Shown here one piece after another: positions 6,266 to 13,652 of a DNA stretch of 13,911 bases. Each line of letters opens with the position of its first letter. The first letter of the stretch is position 1. The translations under genes and the position numbers were made by a program. The notes under the pieces were generated by a model that made no database searches, was not told where the DNA came from, and was given only the letters and a program-made list of their open reading frames with translations. The stretch is from Thermoanaerobacterales bacterium (GTDB lineage Bacteria > Bacillota > Thermosediminibacteria > Thermosediminibacterales > Tepidanaerobacteraceae): the NCBI GenBank assembly GCA_012839145.1, contig DUNY01000416.1:1-13911 (forward strand). Direction: 5' to 3'.

Positions 6266-7926
6266 ACCTTTTTCACATCCTCAAGTATAATAGCCTTCGG
6301 TAACTTTTCCCTGACAGTTCTGTTTACGGACGTAGTATAAAAATAATTTTCACTAAAGAAATTAGATGAGGTGTCTTTGCTTGTTATTTCACCGTTAAAC
6401 AGCAGGGCACAAGAGTAGGTATTTCCGGCTGTAAATTCTATGTCATGGGAAACCATTATGATTGTCATTCCTGTCTTTATAAGCTTATCGAGCATATTTT
6501 GAAAGTTAATTTTAAATGTAGGATCAAGGCCTTTTGTCGGTTCATCCAGTAAAAGTACCTCAGGTTTAGATAAAAGCACTGTAGCCATGGCCAGTCTTTG
6601 CTTTTCTCCACCGCTTAAATCATAGGGATGTCTTTTCAATAATGGTTCCAGATTAAATAAATCCATGTACTCCATCAGTAGTTTTTCTACATCATCAACT
6701 CTGGTTTTTAGCATTTCCGCCCTCTTATACAATTCATCCTCTACCGTTTCGTAAATAAAGTAAAGCATGGGGTTTTGTGCTAAATATCCTATTTTTGAAT
6801 ACCTTTCTCCCTCTTTTATTCGTGACATCTCCCGACCTTTAAAATATACTTTGCCCCTTTGAGGTTTTTTAAGACCTGCAATAATCTGAAGCAGTGTGGA
6901 TTTACCAGCTCCATTACCGCCTAAGATGGTTAAAAATTCTCCCGGGTAAATATCTAGAGATAATTTATCCAATATATTCGGTGAGTTTTTATCATATCTA
7001 AAACAAACATCTTTCAGACTTATAACCGGCTTTTCGGAAAATTTACTGCAAATATCAGAGTTCTCGCTATATTGTTTTTCATCTTTGTCAATCAAATTGC
7101 ATATCACCGTTTTTGCTTCCCTCACATCAATGGGTATTTCTGCTTGTTCTATATCCTTTTTAAGATATGAATACATTCTTACTACCGATGGAAGATAGTT
7201 GTGTTGTGCAGCATCCCCGGACATGAGAATTTTATAGCTGATACTTCTTGGATTTCCCATATGTTTCACTTCACCCTTTTGCATAAATATTACCTTGTCA
7301 GCCAGGGGGAATACGTCTTCAAGCCGATGTTCACTCATTATTATTGTCATGGAAAGCTCTCTATTGAGCCTATGTACCATTTGCAAAAATCGTTTTGCCC
7401 CAATCGGGTCAAGCTGAGAGGTGGGTTCATCTAAGAGCAGTACTTTGGGTTGGAGTAGCAGTACGGATGCCAGATTTAATATCTGTTTTTCACCGCCTGA
7501 CAGCTCATTTACAGGTTTATGCAGCATTTTTTCCAATCCAAAAAAATTGCTCATTTCCGCTATTCTTTTTTTCATAATTTTTATATCATATCCCATATTC
7601 TCCATGGAAAATGCCAGCTCATGTAAAACAGTATCCAGCACTATCTGATTTTCAGGGTCCTGAAAGACCATACCGATTTCCTCTACAGCTTGTTTTTTTG
7701 GCATGTGGTTTATGGGTTCCCCTCGATAATAAATATTACCGCTTATATCCCCCTCAGGACGGATTTCTCTTTTTAATTGGCTCATCAACGTGGTCTTTCC
7801 ACAGCCCGAGGGTCCGCAAAGGACTACAAATTCTCCTTCTTCTACGAAAAAGTTCACATTTTTTAAAGCCCTTTGTTTGTTATTGGGATAAGTAAAATTC
7901 AGGTTTTGTATATATATTAAAGCCAT
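6220..7926 (-). CDS. Fused double ABC ATPase of ECF transporter (EcfA1-EcfA2 type)
   Basis: Cytosolic ATPase that powers the ECF importer; two ABC domains in one 568-residue chain replace the usual EcfA1/EcfA2 heterodimer. Domain 1: Walker A GPSGCGKT (38-45), Q-loop VFQDPENQ, signature LSGGEKQ (142-148), Walker B VLLLDEP (162-168), switch His200. Domain 2: Walker A GGNGAGKS (336-343), Q-loop LAQNP, signature LSGGEKQR (437-444), Walker B VLLLDEP (457-463), switch His494. Both catalytic sites look intact. A polar linker (about 250-300) joins them and a tail of about 50 residues follows domain 2; its last codons overlap the S-component gene. The ATG overlaps the EcfT stop by 10 bases and has only a weak ribosome site, consistent with translational coupling. 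Confidence 0.95.
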   Translation of the reverse strand: MALIYIQNLNFTYPNNKQRALKNVNFFVEEGEFVVLCGPSGCGKTTLMSQLKREIRPEGDISGNIYYRGEPINHMPKKQAVEEIGMVFQDPENQIVLDTVLHELAFSMENMGYDIKIMKKRIAEMSNFFGLEKMLHKPVNELSGGEKQILNLASVLLLQPKVLLLDEPTSQLDPIGAKRFLQMVHRLNRELSMTIIMSEHRLEDVFPLADKVIFMQKGEVKHMGNPRSISYKILMSGDAAQHNYLPSVVRMYSYLKKDIEQAEIPIDVREAKTVICNLIDKDEKQYSENSDICSKFSEKPVISLKDVCFRYDKNSPNILDKLSLDIYPGEFLTILGGNGAGKSTLLQIIAGLKKPQRGKVYFKGREMSRIKEGERYSKIGYLAQNPMLYFIYETVEDELYKRAEMLKTRVDDVEKLLMEYMDLFNLEPLLKRHPYDLSGGEKQRLAMATVLLSKPEVLLLDEPTKGLDPTFKINFQNMLDKLIKTGMTIIMVSHDIEFTAGNTYSCALLFNGEITSKDTSSNFFSENYFYTTSVNRTVREKLPKAIILEDVKKVCRKERHMPVKTASY

Positions 7927-8789
7927 CTTAATTTTTCAGCCCCTTCTATCACTATGGGAATGCTAAGGTATATAAAAGACATGACTAAAAAAAGCCCCGT
8001 TCTTATATCCAAAGTCAATGCCGACACCTTCGGGTATATTTGAAAATGCCCTATGCTCTGATACCAAAAATAAAATAGATTGCCACAGGAAAAAATTATC
8101 ACGGCAAGAACCGCCCAATCACTCTTTGTCATTTTATAATCGAAATACGAACTTCTATACTTGGTAATGCCATACCCTCTTGCCCTCATTGACCTGGATG
8201 TAATAATGGCTTCTTCAAGGGACCATGTAATTAATATGATCATTATCTGTATACCGTTTTTGATTCGCTGTGTAAAACTACCTGTAGTTGTATCTGTTCC
8301 TCTGGTTTTTTGAACAAGGGCAATATCTTGGCTCCGTCTTTTTAAAACCGGAACAAATCGCATTGCCATCATGCACACAAAGACCGTTTTGGGAAGCAGT
8401 GAGGAAAAAAGAAACATGAATTTATCAGGAGTTATGACCATATTATACGAGACAAAAGAAATGAGTATGGTAAGAAGGGACATCATCATGGCAATACCGT
8501 AAATTATAGCCTCCAGTGTCACCGGATTGTCTAAGAAATAAAACAGAATTGTTTGCCCCCGGTGGGATATAAAGGGGTTTATAAGGACTATCAACAATCC
8601 TAAGAATATGTAAAACTTTATTGATTCCTTCAGCCTTTTACCGCCGTCTTGCATTATGTTTAATGATATTTGAAAGCATAAGGCCAATAATAAAAATAAC
8701 GGATGATAAATTACCATCACAAGTAAAACAAGACTCACATAATAAAGAAAACACGGGGCCGGATGAAGTGATGCAAATCCCCTATTCAT
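7917..8789 (-). CDS. ecfT: ECF transporter transmembrane component EcfT
   Basis: Membrane scaffold that couples ATP hydrolysis to the S component. The 290-residue protein has several hydrophobic helices (about 13-45, 57-72, 93-118, 133-148, 178-192, then two near the C-terminus). The cytosolic coupling helices carry the two EcfT signature motifs: KTRG (161-164), where the usual Ala is Thr, and RARG (202-205). AMRFVPVLKRRSQDI is a typical lead-in to the first coupling helix. The ATG at 8789 is chosen because GGGAGGGG lies just upstream; the longer in-frame GTG at 8810 lies upstream of that site. The ATG overlaps the stop of the lipoprotein gene by 8 bases and the stop overlaps the ATPase start by 10. 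Confidence 0.92.
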   Translation of the reverse strand: MNRGFASLHPAPCFLYYVSLVLLVMVIYHPLFLLLALCFQISLNIMQDGGKRLKESIKFYIFLGLLIVLINPFISHRGQTILFYFLDNPVTLEAIIYGIAMMMSLLTILISFVSYNMVITPDKFMFLFSSLLPKTVFVCMMAMRFVPVLKRRSQDIALVQKTRGTDTTTGSFTQRIKNGIQIMIILITWSLEEAIITSRSMRARGYGITKYRSSYFDYKMTKSDWAVLAVIIFSCGNLFYFWYQSIGHFQIYPKVSALTLDIRTGLFLVMSFIYLSIPIVIEGAEKLRWL

Positions 8790-9555
8790 CCGACACCCCT
8801 CCCAAATCACTTATATCAGCCTCTACATCTCTACCCATATCAAGAGTATAAAGCCACTCAATTACGTCATTGGCTTTTAGTGTAAATTCTCCGGCACTTT
8901 TACTGTAAAAACTGCCGTTGACTTTGTAAAGCCAGCCGCTTTTCGCCCCATGGTCGAACTCGAATAAATTATTTATGCCCTCAACATATGCTGTGGATTT
9001 TTTCCCTCGAAAGGACATGGGAATATTGTTTTGCCGGGTTACTTTTTTCAACACATCCAGCACCGTTTCCTCTTCTGCTATTTCAACCTCCGTAGGTTCC
9101 ATAATCACATCGGTGTCCTTTGGCCCGACTATTGAAATAGTAACTGAGGTAATCGGTTCTGTATTATGAGACTTTTCCTGTACATGGCCTTTATTGCTTA
9201 CATCACTATCTGCCGCTGCGTTTTTTTTGAACGAGACTTCATTCAGAGAGGGATTCAACCTCTTCTGAATGTTAGTCGAGTCCATTCTGGTCTTAGGGTG
9301 GGTTAGTTCAGTGTTAGAATCATCCATATTTAGAACAGTATCCGTCGTCTTTTTACTGTCTGCCTGTATTTGGTCTTCTTGGATATGGTCTTTTGTTTCT
9401 TCCTGTTTTTGAATTTCCTGTTTCTCAGGCTGAGATGAGGTTTTAGGAACAGATGTCTTATTGCCACATCCAACAATCAAAAAACAAACAATGAGCAGTG
9501 TTGAAATTAGAATTAGTGATTTTTTGTTTCTAAATAATTTTACTGTTCTTATCAT
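8782..9555 (-). CDS. Membrane lipoprotein with C-terminal DUF4430 (transcobalamin-like beta) domain
   Basis: A predicted lipoprotein on the outer face of the cell membrane. Of its 257 residues, 14-29 are a hydrophobic signal ending in lipobox LIVGC (Cys30). Residues 31-136 form a long polar, Lys/Glu/Gln/Ser/Thr-rich linker, long enough to reach through the wall. Residues 137-243 are a DUF4430 domain, the family related to the C-terminal domain of transcobalamin and intrinsic factor; typical signatures are FDHGAKSGWLYKVNG (200-214) and ANDVIEWLYTLDMGRDV (228-244). Linker residues about 91-110 are encoded by a palindromic repeat that also occurs between genes at 13453-13508. The ATG overlaps the preceding stop (ATGA, 9552-9555), and the stop overlaps ecfT by 8 bases. 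A lipoprotein within an ECF transporter unit suggests ligand delivery to the S component. Confidence 0.9.
   Translation of the reverse strand: MIRTVKLFRNKKSLILISTLLIVCFLIVGCGNKTSVPKTSSQPEKQEIQKQEETKDHIQEDQIQADSKKTTDTVLNMDDSNTELTHPKTRMDSTNIQKRLNPSLNEVSFKKNAAADSDVSNKGHVQEKSHNTEPITSVTISIVGPKDTDVIMEPTEVEIAEEETVLDVLKKVTRQNNIPMSFRGKKSTAYVEGINNLFEFDHGAKSGWLYKVNGSFYSKSAGEFTLKANDVIEWLYTLDMGRDVEADISDLGGVSDE
8796..8803 (-). promoter_or_regulatory. Ribosome binding site fixing the ecfT start
   Basis: Reads GGGAGGGG on the minus strand, 6 bases before the ATG at 8789 and within the last codons of the lipoprotein gene. It decides for ATG 8789 over GTG 8810. Confidence 0.8.
9227..9283. repeat. Palindromic repeat, copy A, inside the lipoprotein reading frame
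   Basis: 57 bases matching 13453-13508: the first 18 bases are identical (TTGAACGAGACTTCATTC), the inner 14 (TTCTGAATGTTAGT) are identical, and most of the ends agree. The core folds as an 8-bp stem (9240-9247 with 9264-9271), one bulged T (9263), a 4-bp stem (GAGG/CCTC) and a 7-base loop. It encodes lipoprotein residues about 91-110 in frame, without a stop. Similarity may extend weakly to about 9295. Confidence 0.85.
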
Positions 9556-11078
9556 TTTTCAAATACCCTCACTATTACCGTTGCTGCCATCTCTCGAGTA
9601 ACCTTTTGTTTCGGTAAAAAAACACCATTGTCCCCTATCATTATTTGATTTTCAACTACCACCTTAATCGCCGGAACTGCCCATTGGGATGCCTCTTGTA
9701 TATCCTTTACTACTACATCCTCAGATGCTTTTAAAGATAAAGCCCGATGAAACATGACAGCCATTTCTTCCCTGGTAATATAATCATTTGGCATAAATTT
9801 TTCCTCGAACTTTCCTGAAATTATCCCCTCTTTATAAGCCTTCATAACATACCCATAATACCAGCTGTCGGGTTTTACGTCAGTAAACACTTGCGGAGCT
9901 TTGCTGCTTGGCTCAAAATTGAGCAACCTCCCCAGCAAAGTGGTAAATTCTGCTCGAGTTAAGTTTTGCTTTGGTTCAAATAGATTATCCCCTTTGCCCT
10001 CCATCAGACCATATTTTTTAGTTTTTTCAATATATTCCCTTGCCCATTCAGACGCACTATTTATATCAGCAAATGAAACATCGTCATCAGAAAATGTTTC
10101 TTCATCGGGAAATGTTTCATTCTCCTTTTGCATATCGTAAATCCAGCTCTTGCCATCCAAAAATCGTTTATAAGCTGCTAATGCCACCAATGCCTGCTCA
10201 GTTGCCATGTCATTTGACCCTTCCCCTTGAATGTGAGAAAATCCACCGTCGGCCTCTTTAAAGGAAAATAGCTTTGATATGAGATTCCCATCTTTTACGA
10301 ACCTAAAGTCCTCTGCCGGATCTATCTCCAGTGCGGTCAGGGCTATTATTGTCTGGGAAATACTTTCACTGCTTACGTCACCCCAAGCAGTATATCCACC
10401 ATCATCAGATTGCTTTTGGGATAAAAAATCAACAGCATTTTCAATAGCCGTTATCACTCCTGGGTTTTCCTGATACCTTGACAGTGTCTGTAAGGTCATG
10501 GCAGTAATGTCTATATCACTTGCTTCACCGTAAGTCAAAGGAAACCCCCCATCGGCATTTTGCTGATTTAATATATAGTCTAACAGTTTTTCCCGGGACC
10601 ACAAAGCTCCTTGGGGAATTGAGCAGCCCGAGGCATCTAAGGCTATCAATGCAAAGATAGGACCGTTGGTACCCTGCAGTGTCATATTATCATTGTTGTA
10701 AATTTTTTCTATAATGTCATATCCTGATACATTCCTGGGGTCACTATTTAGGGCTGTCACTGCCATTACAATCTTTGCATAATCAGTGATTTTTCTAAAA
10801 CTGCCTTCCTGAGCTTTTACGTATTTCTCCAAGTCTTCATAGCATTTTTCCGGAACTTCTATACCCGCTGCCGTCATGCCGATAATTTGCCACTCAGTTA
10901 ATTCGCAGCCTTCATTATTTTTACAGATGTATTTGACGATCTCATCAATGGCATCGGATATTTCTTGTTGGCCGATAGTTGTTTTCTCTGCTGCAAAAGT
11001 ACAGTAGCTAAATTGACAAACAAGAAATACCATTAAGGTCACAGCAATAACTTTTTTTGCTTGTGATTTGCTGTACAT
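9552..11078 (-). CDS. S-layer-anchored alpha/alpha-barrel (prenyltransferase/terpenoid-cyclase-like) protein
   Basis: A secreted protein of 508 residues. A signal peptide (about 1-30, ending TFAA) is followed by an alpha-helical repeat region (about 35-305) of the prenyltransferase/squalene-oxidase type, with recurring turns NADGGFPLTYG (174-184), SDDGGYTAWGD (224-234) and EADGGFSHIQG (275-285), each followed by a helix such as ITAMTLQTLSRY. This fold is shared with the N-terminal barrel of intrinsic factor and transcobalamin. An acidic linker (317-335) leads to three SLH repeats (about 336-386, 398-447, 457-506) that bind cell-wall polysaccharide. No catalytic acid motif of a true cyclase is evident, so a binding role is more likely than catalysis. 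GAGGTG precedes the ATG. It lies 109 bases after the other SLH gene and overlaps the lipoprotein gene by 4. Confidence 0.9.
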   Translation of the reverse strand: MYSKSQAKKVIAVTLMVFLVCQFSYCTFAAEKTTIGQQEISDAIDEIVKYICKNNEGCELTEWQIIGMTAAGIEVPEKCYEDLEKYVKAQEGSFRKITDYAKIVMAVTALNSDPRNVSGYDIIEKIYNNDNMTLQGTNGPIFALIALDASGCSIPQGALWSREKLLDYILNQQNADGGFPLTYGEASDIDITAMTLQTLSRYQENPGVITAIENAVDFLSQKQSDDGGYTAWGDVSSESISQTIIALTALEIDPAEDFRFVKDGNLISKLFSFKEADGGFSHIQGEGSNDMATEQALVALAAYKRFLDGKSWIYDMQKENETFPDEETFSDDDVSFADINSASEWAREYIEKTKKYGLMEGKGDNLFEPKQNLTRAEFTTLLGRLLNFEPSSKAPQVFTDVKPDSWYYGYVMKAYKEGIISGKFEEKFMPNDYITREEMAVMFHRALSLKASEDVVVKDIQEASQWAVPAIKVVVENQIMIGDNGVFLPKQKVTREMAATVIVRVFEK

Positions 11079-11118
11079 TCTCTCACCTCACATATTTTAT
11101 AGAAACAGGTCAAAGTCC

Positions 11119-11153
11119 TTAGCTCATGTGAAGTGAAACTTCACATGAGCTAA
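11119..11153 (-). terminator. 16-bp perfect hairpin between the two SLH genes (attenuator or RNA-stabilising stem)
   Basis: TTAGCTCATGTGAAGT and its exact complement flank a 3-base loop, 34 bases after the stop of the DUF4430-SLH gene. No T run follows on either strand, so a full rho-independent terminator is doubtful. Partial termination or protection of the upstream mRNA end would allow the first SLH protein to be made in excess of the transporter. No clear promoter is visible between it and the next gene. Confidence 0.45.
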
Positions 11154-11187
11154 ACCCTACTTGCTGTAAACATCGGAAAATCAATAT

Positions 11188-13362
11188 CTACTTAATTATT
11201 GAACCATAGACACGATAAAGTATCGTTGCAGCCTGTGCCCTTGTAGCATTATCCCGAGGTGCAAATTTTCCTTCACTTACGCCGCTTATAATTTTTTCTC
11301 TCAGGCACAAGGCGGCACCTTCCTGTGCCCATGGGGCAATTTCAGCAAAATCCTTAAACTTTTTCAAGTCTTCCAGATTTTCTTGTTTGTAAAATTTGTT
11401 TTCCAGTATGTTTGAAATGATTTTTGTCATTTCTTGTCTTGTAATATTGCCATTGGGATGAAACTCTTTTATGGATTTTCCGTTTACCAGACCATTGTTG
11501 TAAGCAATTGCTATTGGATTATAGTACCAATCATTTTTGGTTACATCTGTAAAAGGGATTGTATACTGATCATTTTCGCTATTTCCTAGTAATCTTGTTA
11601 TCAAAGCAGTGAATTCGGCCCTTGTAATATTGACATCAGGTTCAAAGAGCCCTTCCTTTTTTCCTTTGATTATACCCTTGCCTGCCAATATGCCAATTTC
11701 TTTTTTAGCCCAATGGTTCCCGATATCCATAAAATCCACGGTAGATTCTTTAGCAAAGTATTTGCTGAAATGAGCCGTAAAAAACCTTACTTTTTTGCCA
11801 GTAGGGTCGTAAACTCCACCTACAGGTTGAATGTTACCGTTGTCATCTAACAAAAACACAGTTACTGCTTCTTCACTATTATATGTACCTGTAAAAGGAA
11901 TTCCTGCTTCTATGGGTTTGTTGAAATTTTCCTTGCTCCCTTCAGTTATATCAATTATAATACTTCCACCAGGGATTTGGTTTTGCACGATTTTGGATAA
12001 AATTGACCTGTCCGCTTTTTTTGCAGTTACCTTAAGCCCTTGTTTCTTTTGGGTTTCATTTAAAGCATCCAGAGGTATACCTGTATTTAAAATTTCTGAG
12101 GATAAATCCAGCTTTGTTATTCCTTTTTCTAAGCCCCTGCTCAATAAAATTGCAGGCAAACTTATCTCTACACTGTCTTTATCGTCCTGGGGTATTATTA
12201 CAAAAAATCTCTGTTCCGGTTTTATATTGCTGTCAGGCTGCCTTGCAAACAATTTTTTATTAAACTCAATGGATGAGTTGAGCATATCATCAACTATTTT
12301 TTCAACCCTGCTCTGATTGCTCATTTTGTTTAGCAGTGCAAGTGTTATACCGGTGCTTTCTTTTACTGTCGTAAATATTTGGTTTATTACGGCTTCGTCA
12401 TCGGTATGGTTCAGTAATTTCGCCGCTATTTCTCCCATCTTTAAACTGTTAACTGCTGCATTATCAAAGCCATCTTCAGTTTCTAATCTTTTTAAAACCT
12501 TCAAGAATATAGTGTTTATATCTCTAAAATCCTTTAACACAGTTTTTAAATCATCTTTGCTTTTTATCTTTTCTACCGCATCCACAATATAGTTAGCTAT
12601 ATCTTTTATCATTTTTGTTATCTCTTTTTCTCCGGCGGTTTTATCATCTAACAAGGCAAAGGCATTATCAAAGACATCTTTTTTTGGGTCTGTGAAGATA
12701 TTTCCAACATCTTTACCCAGATTTGTAGTATAAAGCCATTCGATATAATCCCCGCTCCTCACATTTACACTTCCTGCACCCACACTTGGAAAACCTCCGT
12801 TGATTGAAAACACCCATCCACTACCAGGTCCTTTATCAAACTCGTTTTGATTATCGATACCTGCCAAATATCCACTTCTAATCGTATAATCAATTCCTTC
12901 GGAACCTAAAATCCTTTTGGTTAAACTCAACACTGTATCGCCTTTTTTTATATTTACCCCTGTCTCAGGTAGTATAACTCCTTTATACCCTTTGATGTAA
13001 ATATATGCTACATTAGGTTTTTCAGGCGGTTTAGGTTCGTCCGGATCATCTTCTTGTACCGTAATAGTCTCGTTCTTCCTAATTCCATCGATATTTACTA
13101 TACAGTTATATTCTTTTCCTTTTTCCAAACGGGTATTAAATACAGCTTTCCCACTTGCATCCGTTTCTTTTTGATCTATATAATACTTTCTGCTGCCATC
13201 TTCGATGAGTATACTGATAGGTCTGTAACTTTCTCCTTTTACGGTAATAGATAACTTATCACCGTCAATATGATAATCTATGGTATCAGTGCCTGCCGCA
13301 AAGGCAAAGCAGGGCAGCAGTAATGCAAATATAAGCAGAAATGATATAAGCTTTTTTCTCAC
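11188..13362 (-). CDS. S-layer-anchored DUF4430 (transcobalamin-like) protein with three SLH repeats
   Basis: A secreted 724-residue surface protein. In order: signal peptide 1-23 (ending FAFAA); an Ig-like beta domain 24-103; a proline-rich linker (EPKPPEKP); a DUF4430 domain 118-219 with FDKGPGSGWVFSINGGF (175-191) and SGDYIEWLYTTNLGKDV (203-219), closely resembling the lipoprotein domain; a helical region 226-375; a beta-rich region 380-540 that I do not recognise; and three SLH repeats (about 544-592, 604-653, 669-719). The SLH repeats place it in the wall/S-layer, outside the membrane lipoprotein. The GTG at 13362 is chosen because GGAGG lies 8 bases upstream; the ATG at 13377 overlaps that site. 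Same strand as the ECF unit and probably its first gene, although a hairpin and 109 bases intervene. Confidence 0.9.
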   Translation of the reverse strand: MRKKLISFLLIFALLLPCFAFAAGTDTIDYHIDGDKLSITVKGESYRPISILIEDGSRKYYIDQKETDASGKAVFNTRLEKGKEYNCIVNIDGIRKNETITVQEDDPDEPKPPEKPNVAYIYIKGYKGVILPETGVNIKKGDTVLSLTKRILGSEGIDYTIRSGYLAGIDNQNEFDKGPGSGWVFSINGGFPSVGAGSVNVRSGDYIEWLYTTNLGKDVGNIFTDPKKDVFDNAFALLDDKTAGEKEITKMIKDIANYIVDAVEKIKSKDDLKTVLKDFRDINTIFLKVLKRLETEDGFDNAAVNSLKMGEIAAKLLNHTDDEAVINQIFTTVKESTGITLALLNKMSNQSRVEKIVDDMLNSSIEFNKKLFARQPDSNIKPEQRFFVIIPQDDKDSVEISLPAILLSRGLEKGITKLDLSSEILNTGIPLDALNETQKKQGLKVTAKKADRSILSKIVQNQIPGGSIIIDITEGSKENFNKPIEAGIPFTGTYNSEEAVTVFLLDDNGNIQPVGGVYDPTGKKVRFFTAHFSKYFAKESTVDFMDIGNHWAKKEIGILAGKGIIKGKKEGLFEPDVNITRAEFTALITRLLGNSENDQYTIPFTDVTKNDWYYNPIAIAYNNGLVNGKSIKEFHPNGNITRQEMTKIISNILENKFYKQENLEDLKKFKDFAEIAPWAQEGAALCLREKIISGVSEGKFAPRDNATRAQAATILYRVYGSIIK

Positions 13363-13370
13363 ACAATACA

Positions 13371-13375
13371 CCTCC
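13371..13375 (-). promoter_or_regulatory. Ribosome binding site fixing the start of the DUF4430-SLH gene
   Basis: GGAGG on the minus strand, 8 bases before GTG 13362. The upstream ATG at 13377 overlaps this site and is therefore not the start. Confidence 0.8.
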
Positions 13376-13452
13376 ATAACATGATTTTGAATGTTAATCC
13401 ATTACACTAAAATATATTGGTAAAACCACATATACCACGGGTTTCATGTTTA

Positions 13453-13508
13453 TTGAACGAGACTTCATTCCGAGGGGATAGAGCCCCTTCTGAATGTTAG
13501 TAAAGTCC
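13453..13508. repeat. Palindromic repeat, copy B, intergenic
   Basis: 56 bases matching copy A at 9227-9283. The same hairpin forms (CATTCCGA with TCTGAATG, one mismatch; the same bulged T; then GGGG/CCCC in place of GAGG/CCTC). It lies about 90-145 bases upstream of the DUF4430-SLH gene. The remainder of 13376-13452 shows AT-rich sequence in which I could not find a convincing promoter. Confidence 0.85.
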
Positions 13509-13534
13509 TTACTTGGCTTAACCGCCCTTTGTTA

Positions 13535-13555
13535 CCCGCCACCTATAGAGGCGGG
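13535..13555. repeat. GC hairpin adjoining the palindromic repeat
   Basis: CCCGCC and GGCGGG form a 6-bp stem around a 9-base loop. It stands in locally GC-richer DNA (13515-13575) next to repeat copy B and may be part of the same larger repetitive element. No T run follows, so it is not a clear terminator. Confidence 0.45.
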
Positions 13556-13588
13556 GATTTAGTCGGGTTAGTCCTATGTTAAAGATGG

Positions 13589-13625
13589 TAGTGTAGCCGA
13601 AACTTTATGAGTTTCGGCCACACTA
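13589..13625 (-). terminator. Long hairpin downstream of the distal surface-protein gene
   Basis: A 16-bp stem (13589-13604 with 13610-13625) and 5-base loop. Read as minus-strand RNA all pairs form, one as G-U; as plus-strand RNA that position is an A-C mismatch, so the stem is better suited to the minus transcript. It lies 28 bases after the stop at 13653. The following sequence (CCATCTTT) has only a weak T tract, so it may be a terminator or an RNA-end stabiliser. Confidence 0.5.
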
Positions 13626-13652
13626 GGGGGTAGGTAGTGCTTACAATTTCAG

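Noticed and set aside
9552..11078. True squalene/terpenoid cyclase or prenyltransferase enzyme
   Set aside because: The protein is secreted and SLH-anchored, and I see no catalytic acid motif or isoprenoid genes nearby; the repeat fold alone does not imply catalysis.
11831..12592. Plus-strand open frames opposite the DUF4430-SLH gene
   Set aside because: Ser/Leu/Phe-rich translations typical of the complement of a Lys/Glu-rich gene; no ribosome site or family resemblance.
13363..13652. Cobalamin riboswitch expected upstream of the DUF4430-SLH gene
   Set aside because: I looked on the minus strand for a B12-box-like core and its flanking stems and found none; the visible hairpins belong to repeats or stand alone. 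A riboswitch upstream of the partial gene, outside the window, cannot be excluded.
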